Both the position numbers and the translations under genes were made by a program. From assembly GCA_963556145.1 (NCBI GenBank), contig OY744473.1:434001-498000 (forward strand): a stretch of DNA of 64,000 nt. The letters are read 5' to 3'. Positions 1 through 10,687 of this stretch are shown here, piece after piece. The notes below the pieces were generated by a model, which did not search any database, had not been told where the DNA came from, and saw nothing but the letters and a program-made list of their open reading frames with translations. This DNA comes from Hygrocybe punicea (lineage: Eukaryota; Basidiomycota; Agaricomycetes; Agaricales; Hygrophoraceae). Numbering within the stretch: position 1 is the first letter of the stretch; each line of letters begins with the position of its first letter.

Positions 1-1556
1 GATGAATCATCTGGTAGTGAACAGTCTACAGTAACAGTTGTTTTTGATATTGGTACAACATTCTCAGGAAGTCCATTTAATTTCACAGCTTGTGGAGGGT
101 TAAGTAACATTATAAACAATGTATCCAACACTCTCTGACCTTGTAGACCTTTTGCTGACTGCCAGCTATGCACAGTCCCTTCTTGACCTCGGGTAATGCA
201 TAGCTCAGTTGCACTATTATTCCGGATCATGACAGGCATTCCAATACACAAAGAAAGCTTCCCAGGAATGCATTTTGAGTTTGAACTATGAGGCTGATTC
301 CACAGAACTTTATGAATATTATCTGATAATGTGTGGAGCTTGTGAGTTGCAGCTTGAGACTTTCCCTTTTTTCTATCTTTGGAAACTACTGAATCATCAG
401 AATAAAAATCAACCAGAGGTTGACCAGTCTCTTTAGAAAATCTCAATGACCCCAAGTGATTGATCTCATCTTTGTGAATATTTAAAGCAGTAATGATTGA
501 CACTTGTCTAAAGTTATCATGCTTCACTGATGTGTGACCAGGCAAATTACTTGATATTCGTGATCTCAAAAATACAATATCTTCAGCAGTACAAGCTTTA
601 TATCGCATATTTGTAAGTGCCTGTCTAAGTTGTGCATCTTCCTTTGTTTGAAGTCTTTGTCTCATGTTTTCTCGTAGTATTACCACAGTTGTAACCTGGT
701 GCCACAGTGCCTTTCCAATAGCAGCTTCTTGATCTTGGTGGTTAGTTGAAGAAGATCCAACAGTTCTGCTATAGAGAGAAGCATTTTCATGTCCAATTGC
801 AGGAGGCAACTGTGCAAAATCCCCTGCAAATATCATGTTTAACCCACCCCAAGGCAATTCAGTTTCATTGAAAATCTTAGCCATCCTTGCACTAATCCTA
901 TACATATCTCGACAAGACAACATTGAAACTTCATCAAAAAAAATGTAATCAACACCTAGCAGTCGTGACCGTAATTGAGCAAGTTGTTTATTTGATATCT
1001 GCTCATCAGTGTTCTCATTTAATCCAAACATATAGTGATATGTAGAACCTGCTAGAAGAGCAGCAGCTGTTCCAGTAGGTGCCACAATAACAAAACAATG
1101 AGCTTCATTCCTTGACTTGAAAAACTTTACTAATGCCTTCAAAACTTGTGTTTTACCAGTTCCACCCATACCACTAATATGCATTTTCAATTGTTCAGAA
1201 TTGCCATTGGATATATGATGTGTGACAATGTAAAATGTCCTTTTCTGTTCTTCATTTAAATTGAAGTCATTTACAATGCTGTCTAGTTCTAACATAGATT
1301 TTTTTGAATGATAACACTTTTCAAGATATGATCTATCAACAACTCTCACTTGGTTATGGCTTGAAGGTTGCATTAGAGAATCATTGTTAATATGAGTTGA
1401 CAGATTTTCTGCACGGTGTTCAAGTATATCTTGTCTTTTCTTTTGCACAATGGCTTTCCATTGACTTCCAGTGAGAATTGTCTCAGGTGGTGGTGGTAGG
1501 GCAACTGATGTCTCATTGAATAAAGGCTCAGTCCAACCTGTGTTGTTCATTATTGA
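1..1556 (-). pseudogene. Helitron Pif1-like helicase domain (runs off the left edge)
   Basis: Reading from 1550 toward 1, the frame starts MNNTGWTEPLF and contains the Walker A motif GMGGTGKT at about residue 125, Walker B FFDEVSML near residue 203, the Pif1/RecD-like motif GDFAQLPP near residue 235, and the late motif CITRGQEGTV near the window edge. These are the signatures of the SF1B 5'-3' helicase that forms the C-terminal half of Helitron transposases, where it unwinds DNA during rolling-circle transposition. It is in the same frame as the upstream part and separated only by a TGA at 1557-1559. The C-terminus is outside the window. The first Met of this segment is not proposed as a natural start; the domain is normally part of one long polypeptide. 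Confidence 0.88.
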
Positions 1557-2645
1557 TCACATAGTTGCCATATCAAGTTGACGTTTCTTTTCTCGCTTGC
1601 CAAATTCCTTGAATTCAATGTCAAGCTCTTCACATAACTTTGCAGAGGCATCTTCAAATATGTAGTCACCTTCCACTTGGTCTAAATCATTACCATGATC
1701 CAATTCATTGTTAGAACTTTCAATCCAACTTGGCAAGACAGCAGAACCTTTACGAAGCTGGGCATGAAAGTCATCACGAGCATCAAGACATTCATACTTT
1801 ATATTAAAGTTGTTCATAAGTTCTCTTTGTCTCAAAGTAAAGTCATAGGATAAAAAAGACTCATCCCAAGATTGTTCTTTTGTTTTTAAGTCATGACCAG
1901 AGCACCAAGGTTTAAATAATGTAAGCATGGTTGAGCAATAATATTCACGATCACCTTGATCACATCGTGGTAAAGTGGCTCCTATAAAAGTGGGAATTTT
2001 TGTACTGTTTTCTTTTACACAACGTGTCCCATGTGATTTATGAAGTGGATGACAGTTAAGAAAGGTAAACAAACCAACAGGAGAATGTGTATTTGTCACC
2101 TCTGATACTAAACATTGTTTTGTGTTATCATTACCTAGCTCTTCATCTTTCAAATTATAGGTGGACACAGCATTGTCATGATAGCAGTTGTCCATATTAG
2201 ACACAATTGTTTCATCTTGAGATATAAAAGATGAATTGTAACTCTCACTCTCTTCCACAACACTAGAAAGATCTTTTCTACAGTCTTGTTTATCTAATTT
2301 GGACCTAGGTAGCTTCTCTCGAGAGCATTGACTTACCCAATCATACAAGCACATGTTTACCAGTTCAAGAGGGCAATAGATATAATCATAAATGGGGGAT
2401 AATCCTATAATACAACCTCTGCGTTTGATCAAGGCTACCTTTTCAATATGCTCCTGAGTGTCATTAGTATTCCAGACCTGTCGTGCCTCATGGACATAGC
2501 TCTGCCAATAGAAAGGAGCAAACTGATAATTTGTGTAATGGTCAGGATTTCGCAAAAGATACATACAGGCCATTGGTGAACCAATTTCCATCTTGGCACT
2601 GAGATTGTTCACAATTTTGGTCATGAGTTTACGTGCCTTCTCTTT
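1557..2645 (-). pseudogene. Helitron protein, linker between Rep and helicase
   Basis: About 360 codons in the same frame as the Rep segment upstream and the helicase segment downstream. The start region contains PMACMYLLRNPDHYTNYQF, and a segment reading PFYWQSYVHEARQVW resembles the stretch that follows the Rep domain in fungal Helitron proteins. It is bounded by TAA (2646-2648) on the Rep side and TGA (1557-1559) on the helicase side. No catalytic motif is expected here. Because the frame is kept over the two stops, I read it as one ancestral gene with nonsense mutations rather than three genes. Confidence 0.8.
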
Positions 2646-5150
2646 TTAAGTCTCACTACCACCAATCATCTCACTATTTTTCTGAAACATTGCTCGAATA
2701 GTGTCAAATATAACATGTGTTTTCAAAGCAACTTTGGTAATGTAGTCAGACACATAAAGAATGACCCCTTTGATTGCTGTTCCTGATTTTAGAGATGTTA
2801 CATCTGTATTGGAGCGAACCAAATAAGTAAGAAGAGGAGTGACTGTGTTAATCATTGGCTCTGCCTTTTTCATGTTAAGAGCACCAGTTTCAGGGTCTAC
2901 TTCAGTCTGGGTAAATATAGGACGAGGAAACCTTGCCTTACATTTCCCCCACTTGTTATCCATGCATCCAACATATTGACGTAATTTATTTTGAGAACCA
3001 TCTTTATTCCTGTTGCTAGAACAGTGATGTATATTGGATTTTGCCAGAATATCATCTATTACTGTCTCATAATTAACCTTCCATAGACTCCAATTATGAC
3101 ATAGCTGACATTTCCCACACATTTTAGAACAAAGCTTAGGAGGTGCTTCAGGCAAAGCTTGTGTTGGATCTATATAATTTGCTGACTGAGAGGCTTCATC
3201 AATGTTTTTGAGAACCTCATCCTGTGTTCCAGTAAGAAATTCACCAACATGTGTACTTTCCAAATACTGTACCATATTCTTCTGGAAATCTGAGGAGGGA
3301 TCCAAGATTCGCTTGCGAATCTCCTGTGGTGTAAGGCATCCACGAATCCAAAGTAGTAAGTGAAGATGCAAAGTGAGTCTTCCTTGTTGCTCAACTGTAC
3401 CATAATAAGCTGAAGTCTCTCCATATATCCCTGGATGATCTGTATTTACACCCAAAACATGCTTTATGAACAGACTAACAATGAAATGAAAGAAACGTGC
3501 ACCAGAAACTGGATTCCTAGCAATGAGACGTATTCTCTCATCACTCAATCTAATTTTTGGATCAAACCTCTCTTTTGTGTCAGCAAAGTACAAACAGATT
3601 GGGTGCTTAATATCAGCTGGAGATAAAGTGATATACCAAGAAGGAGCACCACAGTATGAAATCAAAGACCAAATTTCATTTCTCATGAACTTCTTGCTGG
3701 TAGTGGAACCACTTACCTTGGCTCCTACATGATCAAGGTCTCGAACTATTTGATAACAGTCTTTCTCTTCCTGGCTAACTGGTTTAACAACTTCACCTTC
3801 TGACAGCCTTTTGGCCAATGAAGATAATGCATTTTGGTCAACACTCAACAGACGATTGGTTATATCATGGAATTTAGCCTTGTCTGCAAGTAGATAACCA
3901 CCAGTTGTGCTTGCTTTTACTTGGGCATGGCTAAAGGCAACAAATGGAAAGTATATATCTGTCTGAAAGCGTTTATCATGATACATCAAGAGATGTCGCT
4001 TGTGTTCAGCATCAGACAATGATGTAGACCCAATACCACCCATTCCATAAGGAAATAACCAAGGAAACATTTGTGGATAAAGCTCAGGGTTCTTGTAAAT
4101 AGATTCATACTGGGAAGAATGACCAATTGCCAGCATCTTACCACCACTATTGAGATGCCTAAGTGCAATCCCTTTTAGTGAATTAATTGTCTTTGTATCC
4201 ATTTCCTCACCAGCCAGCCCATGAACAACAAAAGGACAGTCTCCATGTTCTGTACCATCTTCAGGTTCATTATCAAATACACTTGTCCCCTCTGATACTT
4301 TATTTGTCTCTCTATGACGATATTCAACAGAAACAGGTGGTCCATCCTCAGGATATTTAGCAAGATTCTCATAGGATATATCCAAATCATGGTAATCAGT
4401 ATGGTTGAGCTTCAGCCATTCAAGTGCCCTTGCAACATAGTTTCTCCGTACCAGCAGGGGTGTTCGTTCAAAGTCTTTTTCTGTTGGCTTACAAGGCCCA
4501 GTGAATAAAATGGCTAAAACATCATCAAGTTCATCAACTGGTGGTGGTAGTGCCTGATACACCTTTGGAATAGGTGACTGAAAAGCAACTACATGTGAGG
4601 TCATTTTCCTCATACCTGAAGCCACTCGCACAAAGCAACAGTTGTGACGTATGCGAGCAACAAGCAGTTTTTCGACAAAGTGAAGCTCTGCAAGTTCCTT
4701 TGGAACACAGCCAAGCCAAAGCCCTTTTGCTAAGGCAAGTTCAGGAACATTTCCTTTCCTGATACAGCTTCGACACACATTGCAGATTTTATCACATTGA
4801 TAGTCTAAAACAGGTCCTTTGTATTCTCGAATCTTCTCTGCGACTTTTTTTCGTTCAACTCTTGTTACTCCAGGAGCTTCTAGAATACTAAGCATTCCTT
4901 TTACACTTTTCAACCTACTTAGTTCACACAATAGTACCAACTCTCCACAAACAGCACATCCTGACTCTTCAAATCTATTTGGCATACAAGCATTGCTGAA
5001 ATCTGACAAAACAGTGTGTGAAAGCTGTTGAGATAGAGGAACTGGGGGAAATGGGTAATAACTTGTGCTTCCATTTGATTGATCAAGATCTTGGTGTTCA
5101 GGCAATTTGACATGCTTAGGTTTCATCTTTCGCAAGCAGTCTTTAGATTT
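2646..5150 (-). pseudogene. Helitron Rep (HUH endonuclease) segment
   Basis: This 830-codon segment has paired CxxC motifs near its start (CAVCGEL, CDKICNVC), then a DUF6570-like part (LGCVPKELAELHFVEKLL), then the Helitron-like N domain with the HUH signature TLHLHLLLW at about residue 590 and the two-tyrosine motif YVSDYITK near residue 797. In Helitrons the two His residues bind the metal and the tyrosines nick and join the single strand. A Cys-rich segment (CSKMCGKCQLCHNW) lies between them. All catalytic residues are present, but a TGA (5151-5153) precedes the segment and a TAA (2646-2648) ends it, so a full-length protein cannot be made without readthrough. The first ATG in frame is at 5126; a natural start would be further upstream. 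Confidence 0.88.
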
Positions 5151-5802
5151 TCAACTTGTTGTAGCAGAGAAAACAGTCACAAATGATTTGCAATTTTGAC
5201 AGTCATGATTTTTGAAAGATGTAACTAGTTTCTTCTTGGGAACATGAGAGCCAATAGATATATTGTGAATGTGAGCAATTTTATGCACCATCTTAACAGG
5301 AATATGTGGAATAAGATCTATTAATGGAATATTGGTGTGTACAAACAACTGTTCAATTGGGAAAGCTTCCAGATCTGTATTTTCAACATGATCAAGAAAA
5401 TGGAAAACAGATTCACAATCAAGATTTTTCTGTAAAAAAGGCAGTACAGCAGATGATGGAAATACATATGATCTGCTCCCTCCCAATGGTCTTGCTATAG
5501 ACTTATCAATTGACTGCACACTGAATTTGGAATTCTGATGACAAACTAGAATGTGTTTGAAAAGTTGACAGTTTACATACTTCCGCTGGACATCATTTAT
5601 AGCAACTGTTAGCCTACCACTGAAGGATAATAAATCATATACAACAAATAGCCAGCATAGATTAACACTTACAGGAAGCCGAAGACCACTAGTGTGACAA
5701 GTTATCAAGGCAGAAGGAAAGAGTACTTGTCCAGACTTGCATAAAATTGAGATTTTTACTGGTAAATGAGAAAGTGCAAATAATGCTTGAAAGTCATGAC
5801 GC
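5151..5802 (-). pseudogene. Helitron protein, N-terminal segment cut by LTR insertion
   Basis: The minus-strand frame is open from 5802 (first residues RHDFQALFALSHLPVKIS) to the TGA at 5151 and continues in frame into the Rep segment. It includes a portion like that preceding the zinc-binding part of fungal Helitron proteins (HIHNISIGSHVPKKKL, then CQNCKSFVTVFS). The open frame stops exactly where the LTR-type repeat starts at 5803, so the true N-terminus has been separated by that insertion or lost. No continuation was recognised on the other side of the LTR remnant. Confidence 0.7.
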
Positions 5803-5941
5803 TGTCATGACCCCAAGTGTTTTTGGGTGTAATGTCATGGGTTTACCATCGGACCACGGACTTAGATATTTAAGTGCAACACTATAGATGCACACCTACA
5901 CTCATTAGTACCCATTCTATGCCTTTCCACATTACGCATGC
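5803..5941 (+). repeat. Direct repeat copy 1 (start of truncated 5' LTR)
   Basis: 139 bp beginning TGTCATGACC and ending CATTACGCATGC. It is nearly identical to 6106-6244 in the same orientation. It directly abuts the open Helitron frame on its left. Confidence 0.85.
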
Positions 5942-6105
5942 GGTTAAAGGCAGAAGGAGTTGATGTACGAGATTGGGAGGAATTCTTTGGAAAGATGAAG
6001 AAGAAGTTAAAAGAATAGTAATAATGTAAAAGCTTCTTCTCAAATTAAAGAGTTGTTTTCTTTTGGTTTCAACTGGGGACAGTTGATTTAATTGTGTTGT
6101 GCGGA

Positions 6106-6244
6106 TGTCATGACCCCAAGTGTTTTTGGGTGTAATGTCATGGGTTTACCATCGGACCACGGACTTAGATATTTAAGTGCAACACTATGGATGCACACCT
6201 ACACTCATTAGTACCCATTCTATGCCTTTCCACATTACGCATGC
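6106..6244 (+). repeat. Direct repeat copy 2 (start of 3' LTR)
   Basis: Second copy of the 139-bp repeat. The one clear difference is A versus G within ACTAT(A/G)GATG. The sequence downstream of this copy continues as an LTR-like, non-coding stretch, whereas copy 1 is followed by pol-tail sequence. Confidence 0.85.
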
Positions 6245-6756
6245 TAGTGAACAGACACAATTAGCATTTATGCTTACTTTTATATCATTTATTATGGCTT
6301 CACTAGCAATGCCCAGACCTAGCCGTTTATGTATGGTGCACAGAGGCACATCCCCCACTCATTAGTATTTATTATATATTTCTCTGTATTGCACGTGCAA
6401 GGAGACAAGCCCAACTAGCATTCTTACCTATATTAGCAGTAATGGATTGATTACAAATCTTGTTTACTTGTATTGATCAAAAGCGGCTCAGCTAGATAAT
6501 GGAAAATGATTAGATAAGATGTGAACAAGAGGATGATAAGATAATGATAAGATAGGATGCATCAGAGAGTGATTGTGATATTCTGCTTACATAAAGACAA
6601 TGGTCTATTGTTCTGAGCAGTCTATTGTTCTAAACAGTCCAAATGGAGATAGAGCCCATTGTTCACAGCCTCTTTGATGCCATCCATTGTTCTCATGACT
6701 CAGTCCTATTGTTCTCACTTTCCCATTGTTCTCAGTCCCCCATTGTTCTCCAACAG

Positions 6757-6765
6757 TATAAATAG
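6757..6765 (+). promoter_or_regulatory. Candidate TATA box of the LTR
   Basis: TATAAATAG lies inside the LTR-like stretch, preceded by five or so short repeats of the type CCATTGTTCTC (about 6640-6745) and followed by CT-rich sequence. This is the arrangement expected for a U3/R border of an LTR promoter. Confidence 0.5.
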
Positions 6766-7674
6766 GGCCCCCAAATTCCAGTAGTCAGTAGGATTTCCCC
6801 CCTCACCACTCAGTAGTCACTCTTAGTTGGGTTCACACAGTGTGATCCCCCATTCTCTTAGTACTAGTAGTTACTCATTGTAGTAGCTAGTGCTTGCAAT
6901 CCAGTCTAGTTCACTCTCATTCTATCATTCTCTGAGTTCCCCTTGTCATCAAGGAGAATTCACCCAGTTCACTCAGTCCAATCAATTCATTAGTCAGCAT
7001 TAGTCAGCTAGATACACTTCTAAGGTTAAGGTTTCATCCTAAACAAAAAAGAGTATTCAAAAGGTATTAAAGATATCCCTGAACTAGTAGCCAATGTGCG
7101 TTTGAAGCTTCGGATTTAAGTCAGATATTATAATACCCAGAGATACTCTTGATTGAATAGGCCCTGTAGCCAAAACTGTCCATATTCAACTGGTGAATAT
7201 TGTTATCAGTATTCATTAGTTCATATTTTTATATTCCAGTAGTGAATATTAGTATTTTCAGTACATCACATACCCAATTGCTATTCATACCTACTCAAAG
7301 TCTCAATTCTTAATTTAAGAGACCTCACTATTACATTCTATTGATTCATATAGTACATATACCCACAAACCCCTTCCTGATAGGTTATTTAGATATTAAA
7401 AACCCACGAACAACAAGAAGATACCTGAACAAAGTCAACTCCGGTAATTCTTGGTGAAACAAACATTCACATAACAACGCAACATGAGATGTCGCTGCAT
7501 ACTGAGAGATAGAGAATGGCATACAGTAGCAATATTATGCCCAGGCATGGCACAGCATTTAATCAACCAATCATAGAGCTGAATGGAGTAATGCCACATG
7601 TAACAAATAGTTCGCAAGTTCATGCATTGCATTGACATATGATAGACATTTTGCATATACAACATGCGTGAAGA

Positions 7675-7914
7675 TAGACACCCATCTCGGGCAAACGACA
7701 GACACCCCTCTTGGGCAAACAACAGACACCCATCTTGGGCAAATGACAGACACCCATCTTGGGCAAACAACAGACACCCCTCTCAGGCAAATGACAGATG
7801 CCCATCTCGGGCAAACGACAGACACCCATCTCGGGCAAACAACGGACACCCGTCTTGGGCAAACGACAGACACCCATCTCGGGCAAATGACAGACACCCA
7901 TATTGGGTAAGAGA
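7675..7914. repeat. 24-bp minisatellite, 10 copies
   Basis: Ten tandem 24-bp units of the type AGACACCCATCTYGGGCAAA plus four bases, with a few C/T and A/G differences between units. Because 24 is a multiple of three and most units lack stops, several frames stay open on both strands and make false repetitive ORFs (for example a VSVVCPRW repeat on minus). No gene is called here. Confidence 0.95.
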
Positions 7915-9690
7915 CGGCTGTTGGGGCCAGCGTCGAGGCACACAACACGTGGGTGGTGGTGGGCATAGGTTCACAGATTGTGAATAAGAGTTTTTCCTGT
8001 AGATTAGAGGTTAGTGGGACATAACAGGAGTCAGCATGAGCAACGCACATAGTACCGCCTCCAAAATAGACCTGCGATTCAGACATGGGGCATCCGAGCA
8101 AAAGCTCCACCCTGGGTGAAGAAATAGGGGGCTGTGATGCACATGGGAGATGGTAATAATGGTCAAATCCAAACAAAACACTCACAGGTAGGGGGGACAA
8201 GGGGATGAGCTCCACTGCCTCCAAGGACGAATGAATCGCAACCTGAAGCACATATGCACAGGAACAAAGGACACTGCAAGATAGACTACTCACAGCATGA
8301 AAAGGCAGTGGTACATTATCTGCGGGCAATAAGGTATCTTGTCTGCTAATACCGAGGCACGAATGAGGGAAATGAAGACATCAAAACGGCATAATAATTC
8401 ACCTGGAAACACCCCGAAGCCCGAAGAGAGGGAACCCAATGCTCGGCATAGAAGCCGGCATTATTTGCGAAAGAATACCGATGAGGATTCCCAGTAGAAT
8501 GTACGAGCAGGGAGTGCTTAGTTGCATTTTTTTTGCGAGGGTGAGGATGTGGTTGATTTTGAAAACACAACCTAACAAGTATAAACATTGCTCTCAGCCA
8601 TCACATGGTTATGCGAGAACTATGGGAATCGGACCACAGATAGACACACCATGAGATCACCTAATTACAATAGTGAGGACAACAAAGAGAAGGGAATGGG
8701 TGACAGATGAGAGACAGAAACCCCACACTGCGCCTGATTGTCCAGCGTGCCCAGTACCGCGTTCCCAGCACCCCAGGGAGACACCACACTGGGATGCACC
8801 AGACCCAGTACGTTGTGAATGCGCGCTTGCATCAATCGATGCACAGGCTATGAATGCGAGGTTCATAGTGCGACAGCGCACCTGAAAGCTGTAAGTCGGC
8901 TGTGAAAGCTGGAACCCCATCATGCCGAGTCAAAGCCAGGGCTTTTATGCTGTGATGGGAAGACCTGGATGCCCTTGATGTCAACGAAGACAGCCATGAC
9001 AAGGGGACACTCAAGCACATCTATGCTGACACTGATGGGGATGACTACAACCACCGCGAGTGATGAGTCGGGTGATCAATGCCTAGTGTGGCATCACTCT
9101 GCTGCATCGCCTGCCTGTCCTTCACCAACCCCCTTGTCTGGCACCAGGGCAACAGCGACAGTGCGGTCACAGGTGCATGCTGCACCCATCGACAACGGGT
9201 TCAGTGGATACAAACACTTCTATACCTCGCGAGGGCCTGGCACACGTCAATTGACATGGCTCCAGCCAGCGCGAGGTAGTTGGTGGGCCCCGTCATCGTT
9301 GTCACACCACCATCTAAACCGGGAGCGCCATGGAAAACTTGAATGAGGTGATCTAGCACCATATTAGTAAAGGTGTGAGGATGGTAACGTTGTTGGAGGA
9401 CGCACCTAGGCTGGTAGGCGGGCACACCACCCTCCCAGCCTTACTTGCCATCATTATTCAAGTTGCTGCCATTTGAAGCCACCCGCGCTCGACCGTGATG
9501 TGGTAGGCAAGTGTGATGCATTAAGGGGCCAAGGCAGCGTTCGCAGTGGTATCTGAGGAAGCGTTAGCTGTTGAGCTGTTCACAATGAATGAGGGTACAT
9601 GCGGATTTGAGTTGAAGATACAAACATGACCAACGCGGCGTTTGCCGCAACGTTAGAGTGGAATTTTGATCTTGCAGGCTCAGGTCTCAT
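7915..9690. other. Unassigned region, probably decayed repeat DNA
   Basis: No convincing gene. Short frames exist on both strands with stops and no splice pattern that makes a domain. Around 8270-8340 on plus, HEKAVVHYLRAIRYLV resembles the segment before RNase H in Ty1/copia polyproteins, but the match is short and flanked by stops. Confidence 0.4.
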
Positions 9691-9770
9691 TATAGACTGA
9701 GCCTAAATAAATTTAGGACTCGGAAATAATAATTCGCCAATATAAGTGTATGACATACATACCTTACGGC

Positions 9771-10540
9771 TGTGGGACAATGATACCCTACAATCCTACT
9801 TATAAACGAACTACATTATCTAGTAGCACACCCTTGCTCTGCACGGGATGACATAGCCGTGAAAAAAGTCATGGACACAAGCAAAAATCATCCACGGAAA
9901 AAGCTGGTGACAACAAAAACGAGCTAGACGAAACACACTCATCACCATGATCATGATCGAGTAATTAATATATATCCGCTAGGAGGGGTAAATGCTCTCT
10001 CCATGACGGGATGGTGATCGGGAGATAGGGTCATTTCAGAGGTGTGATTGATGGCCGACCTTGAGCCTGAGTTACCACGTGCAGTATCTTGTGCGTCATC
10101 CATACATATACATGGCGATATCCGCGTCCTGGGAGCTGCAGAGGGTGACAATTGCCAGCTGGTCTGCCGCATGGACTGCCGTTTATTCTGGAACCTAAGT
10201 GCAAGGGGCGGATACAATTAGCCTCCCTCGTAATGGAGCAGTACAAAAATTTCTAACCATATCTGGACGCTACGATTCTCGGCAAGCCCATCCAATGTAT
10301 TGTCTGCGCAGGCAAGCTCCTGACAGTTGTTGTACCAGGACATGTCACCTTGGCTGTCCTTTACCCCAAGAGCATAGTCATCGCTGCCCGTATGATCATG
10401 CACTCCACCTTTGGAACATTTGCCTGGTGAGGGGTCGCCTGCAAACGAAAGCGCCTGGCATTTCTGGCACCAGCGCCAGTTGTTTTGGCTGTCAGGAGGA
10501 ACGAGTCCAAGTGGAAGGGGATCGGGCGGCACAACCATAG
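9771..10540. repeat. Segmental duplication, copy 1
   Basis: This stretch is closely repeated at 21978-22470 in the same orientation. Shared landmarks include GGGACAATGATAC...CCTACAATCCTACTTATAAACG, ATCTTGTGCGTCATCCATAC and GTTTATTCTGGAACCTAAGT, followed by the Trp/Cys-repeat fragment. Copy 1 carries extra sequence (about 9815-10055) absent from copy 2. Confidence 0.85.
10218..10538 (-). pseudogene. Trp/Cys-repeat protein fragment, copy A
   Basis: The minus-strand frame reads NNWRWCQKCQALSFAG, then CSKGGVHDHTGSDDYAL, then a second, poorer unit SWYNNCQELACADN. The pattern WxWCxKCQ...C..GG.HDHTGS.DY is a repeated Cys/His unit that I recognise from actinobacterial and fungal proteins, but I cannot name a Pfam family or a function. 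The four conserved Cys/His positions suggest a small metal-binding fold. No start with a signal peptide was found and the second unit has decayed, so it is called a gene fragment. Related fragments lie at 22059-22553 and 30115-30400. Confidence 0.55.
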
Positions 10541-10687
10541 GCTATGTCGAAGACCAGAGGCCTTCATTATATTATGACACCCGTTTTTTGTACTGTCTAT
10601 TTAGCTGGATGATTTATTGTCCAATTGATGCTCTCCTTCCCTCACTCGTATTCTTCATATTTAAACTCAATACTGAGCAATTCTGGA

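Larger units (their letters stand above)
1..5802 (-). mobile_element. Helitron (rolling-circle transposon), partial, coding part
   Basis: One minus-strand reading frame runs from 5802 to the left edge of the window and holds the domains of a fungal Helitron protein in order: a Cys-rich N-terminal part, the Helitron-like Rep domain with HUH and two-tyrosine motifs, a linker, and a Pif1-type helicase. The frame is conserved throughout but carries three stops (TGA 5151-5153, TAA 2646-2648, TGA 1557-1559), so this is a recently inactivated copy or an unusual one. The 5' end of the element is separated from the coding part by the LTR remnant that begins at 5803. The 3' end (expected CTRR with a hairpin) lies left of the window. 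The region is AT-rich compared with neighbouring host genes. Confidence 0.9.
5803..7370 (+). mobile_element. LTR retrotransposon remnant (internal deletion derivative)
   Basis: A 139-bp sequence starting TGTCATGACCCC occurs at 5803-5941 and again at 6106-6244, differing by about one base. Between the copies is a short frame ending in EEFFGKMKKKLKE and TAG (5942-6019), which looks like the tail of a pol polyprotein, followed by a purine-rich stretch (TGGGGACAG) before the second copy. The simplest reading is the first 139 bp of a 5' LTR, a large internal deletion, the pol end, then a full 3' LTR of roughly 1.2 kb with a TATA box. The right LTR border near 7370 is only an estimate and no target duplication was found. 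Confidence 0.6.

Noticed and set aside
7675..7914. CRISPR-like array
   Set aside because: Contiguous tandem repeat without unique spacers in a eukaryotic genome.
7571..8329. Minus-strand 252-codon frame with VSVVCPRW repeats
   Set aside because: The repetitive part is the 24-bp minisatellite, which is open in many frames; the remainder has no domain or splice pattern.
8270..8660. Possible Ty1/copia RNase H remnant
   Set aside because: Only about 16 residues look like the copia pre-RNase H segment, with stops around them; too weak to annotate.
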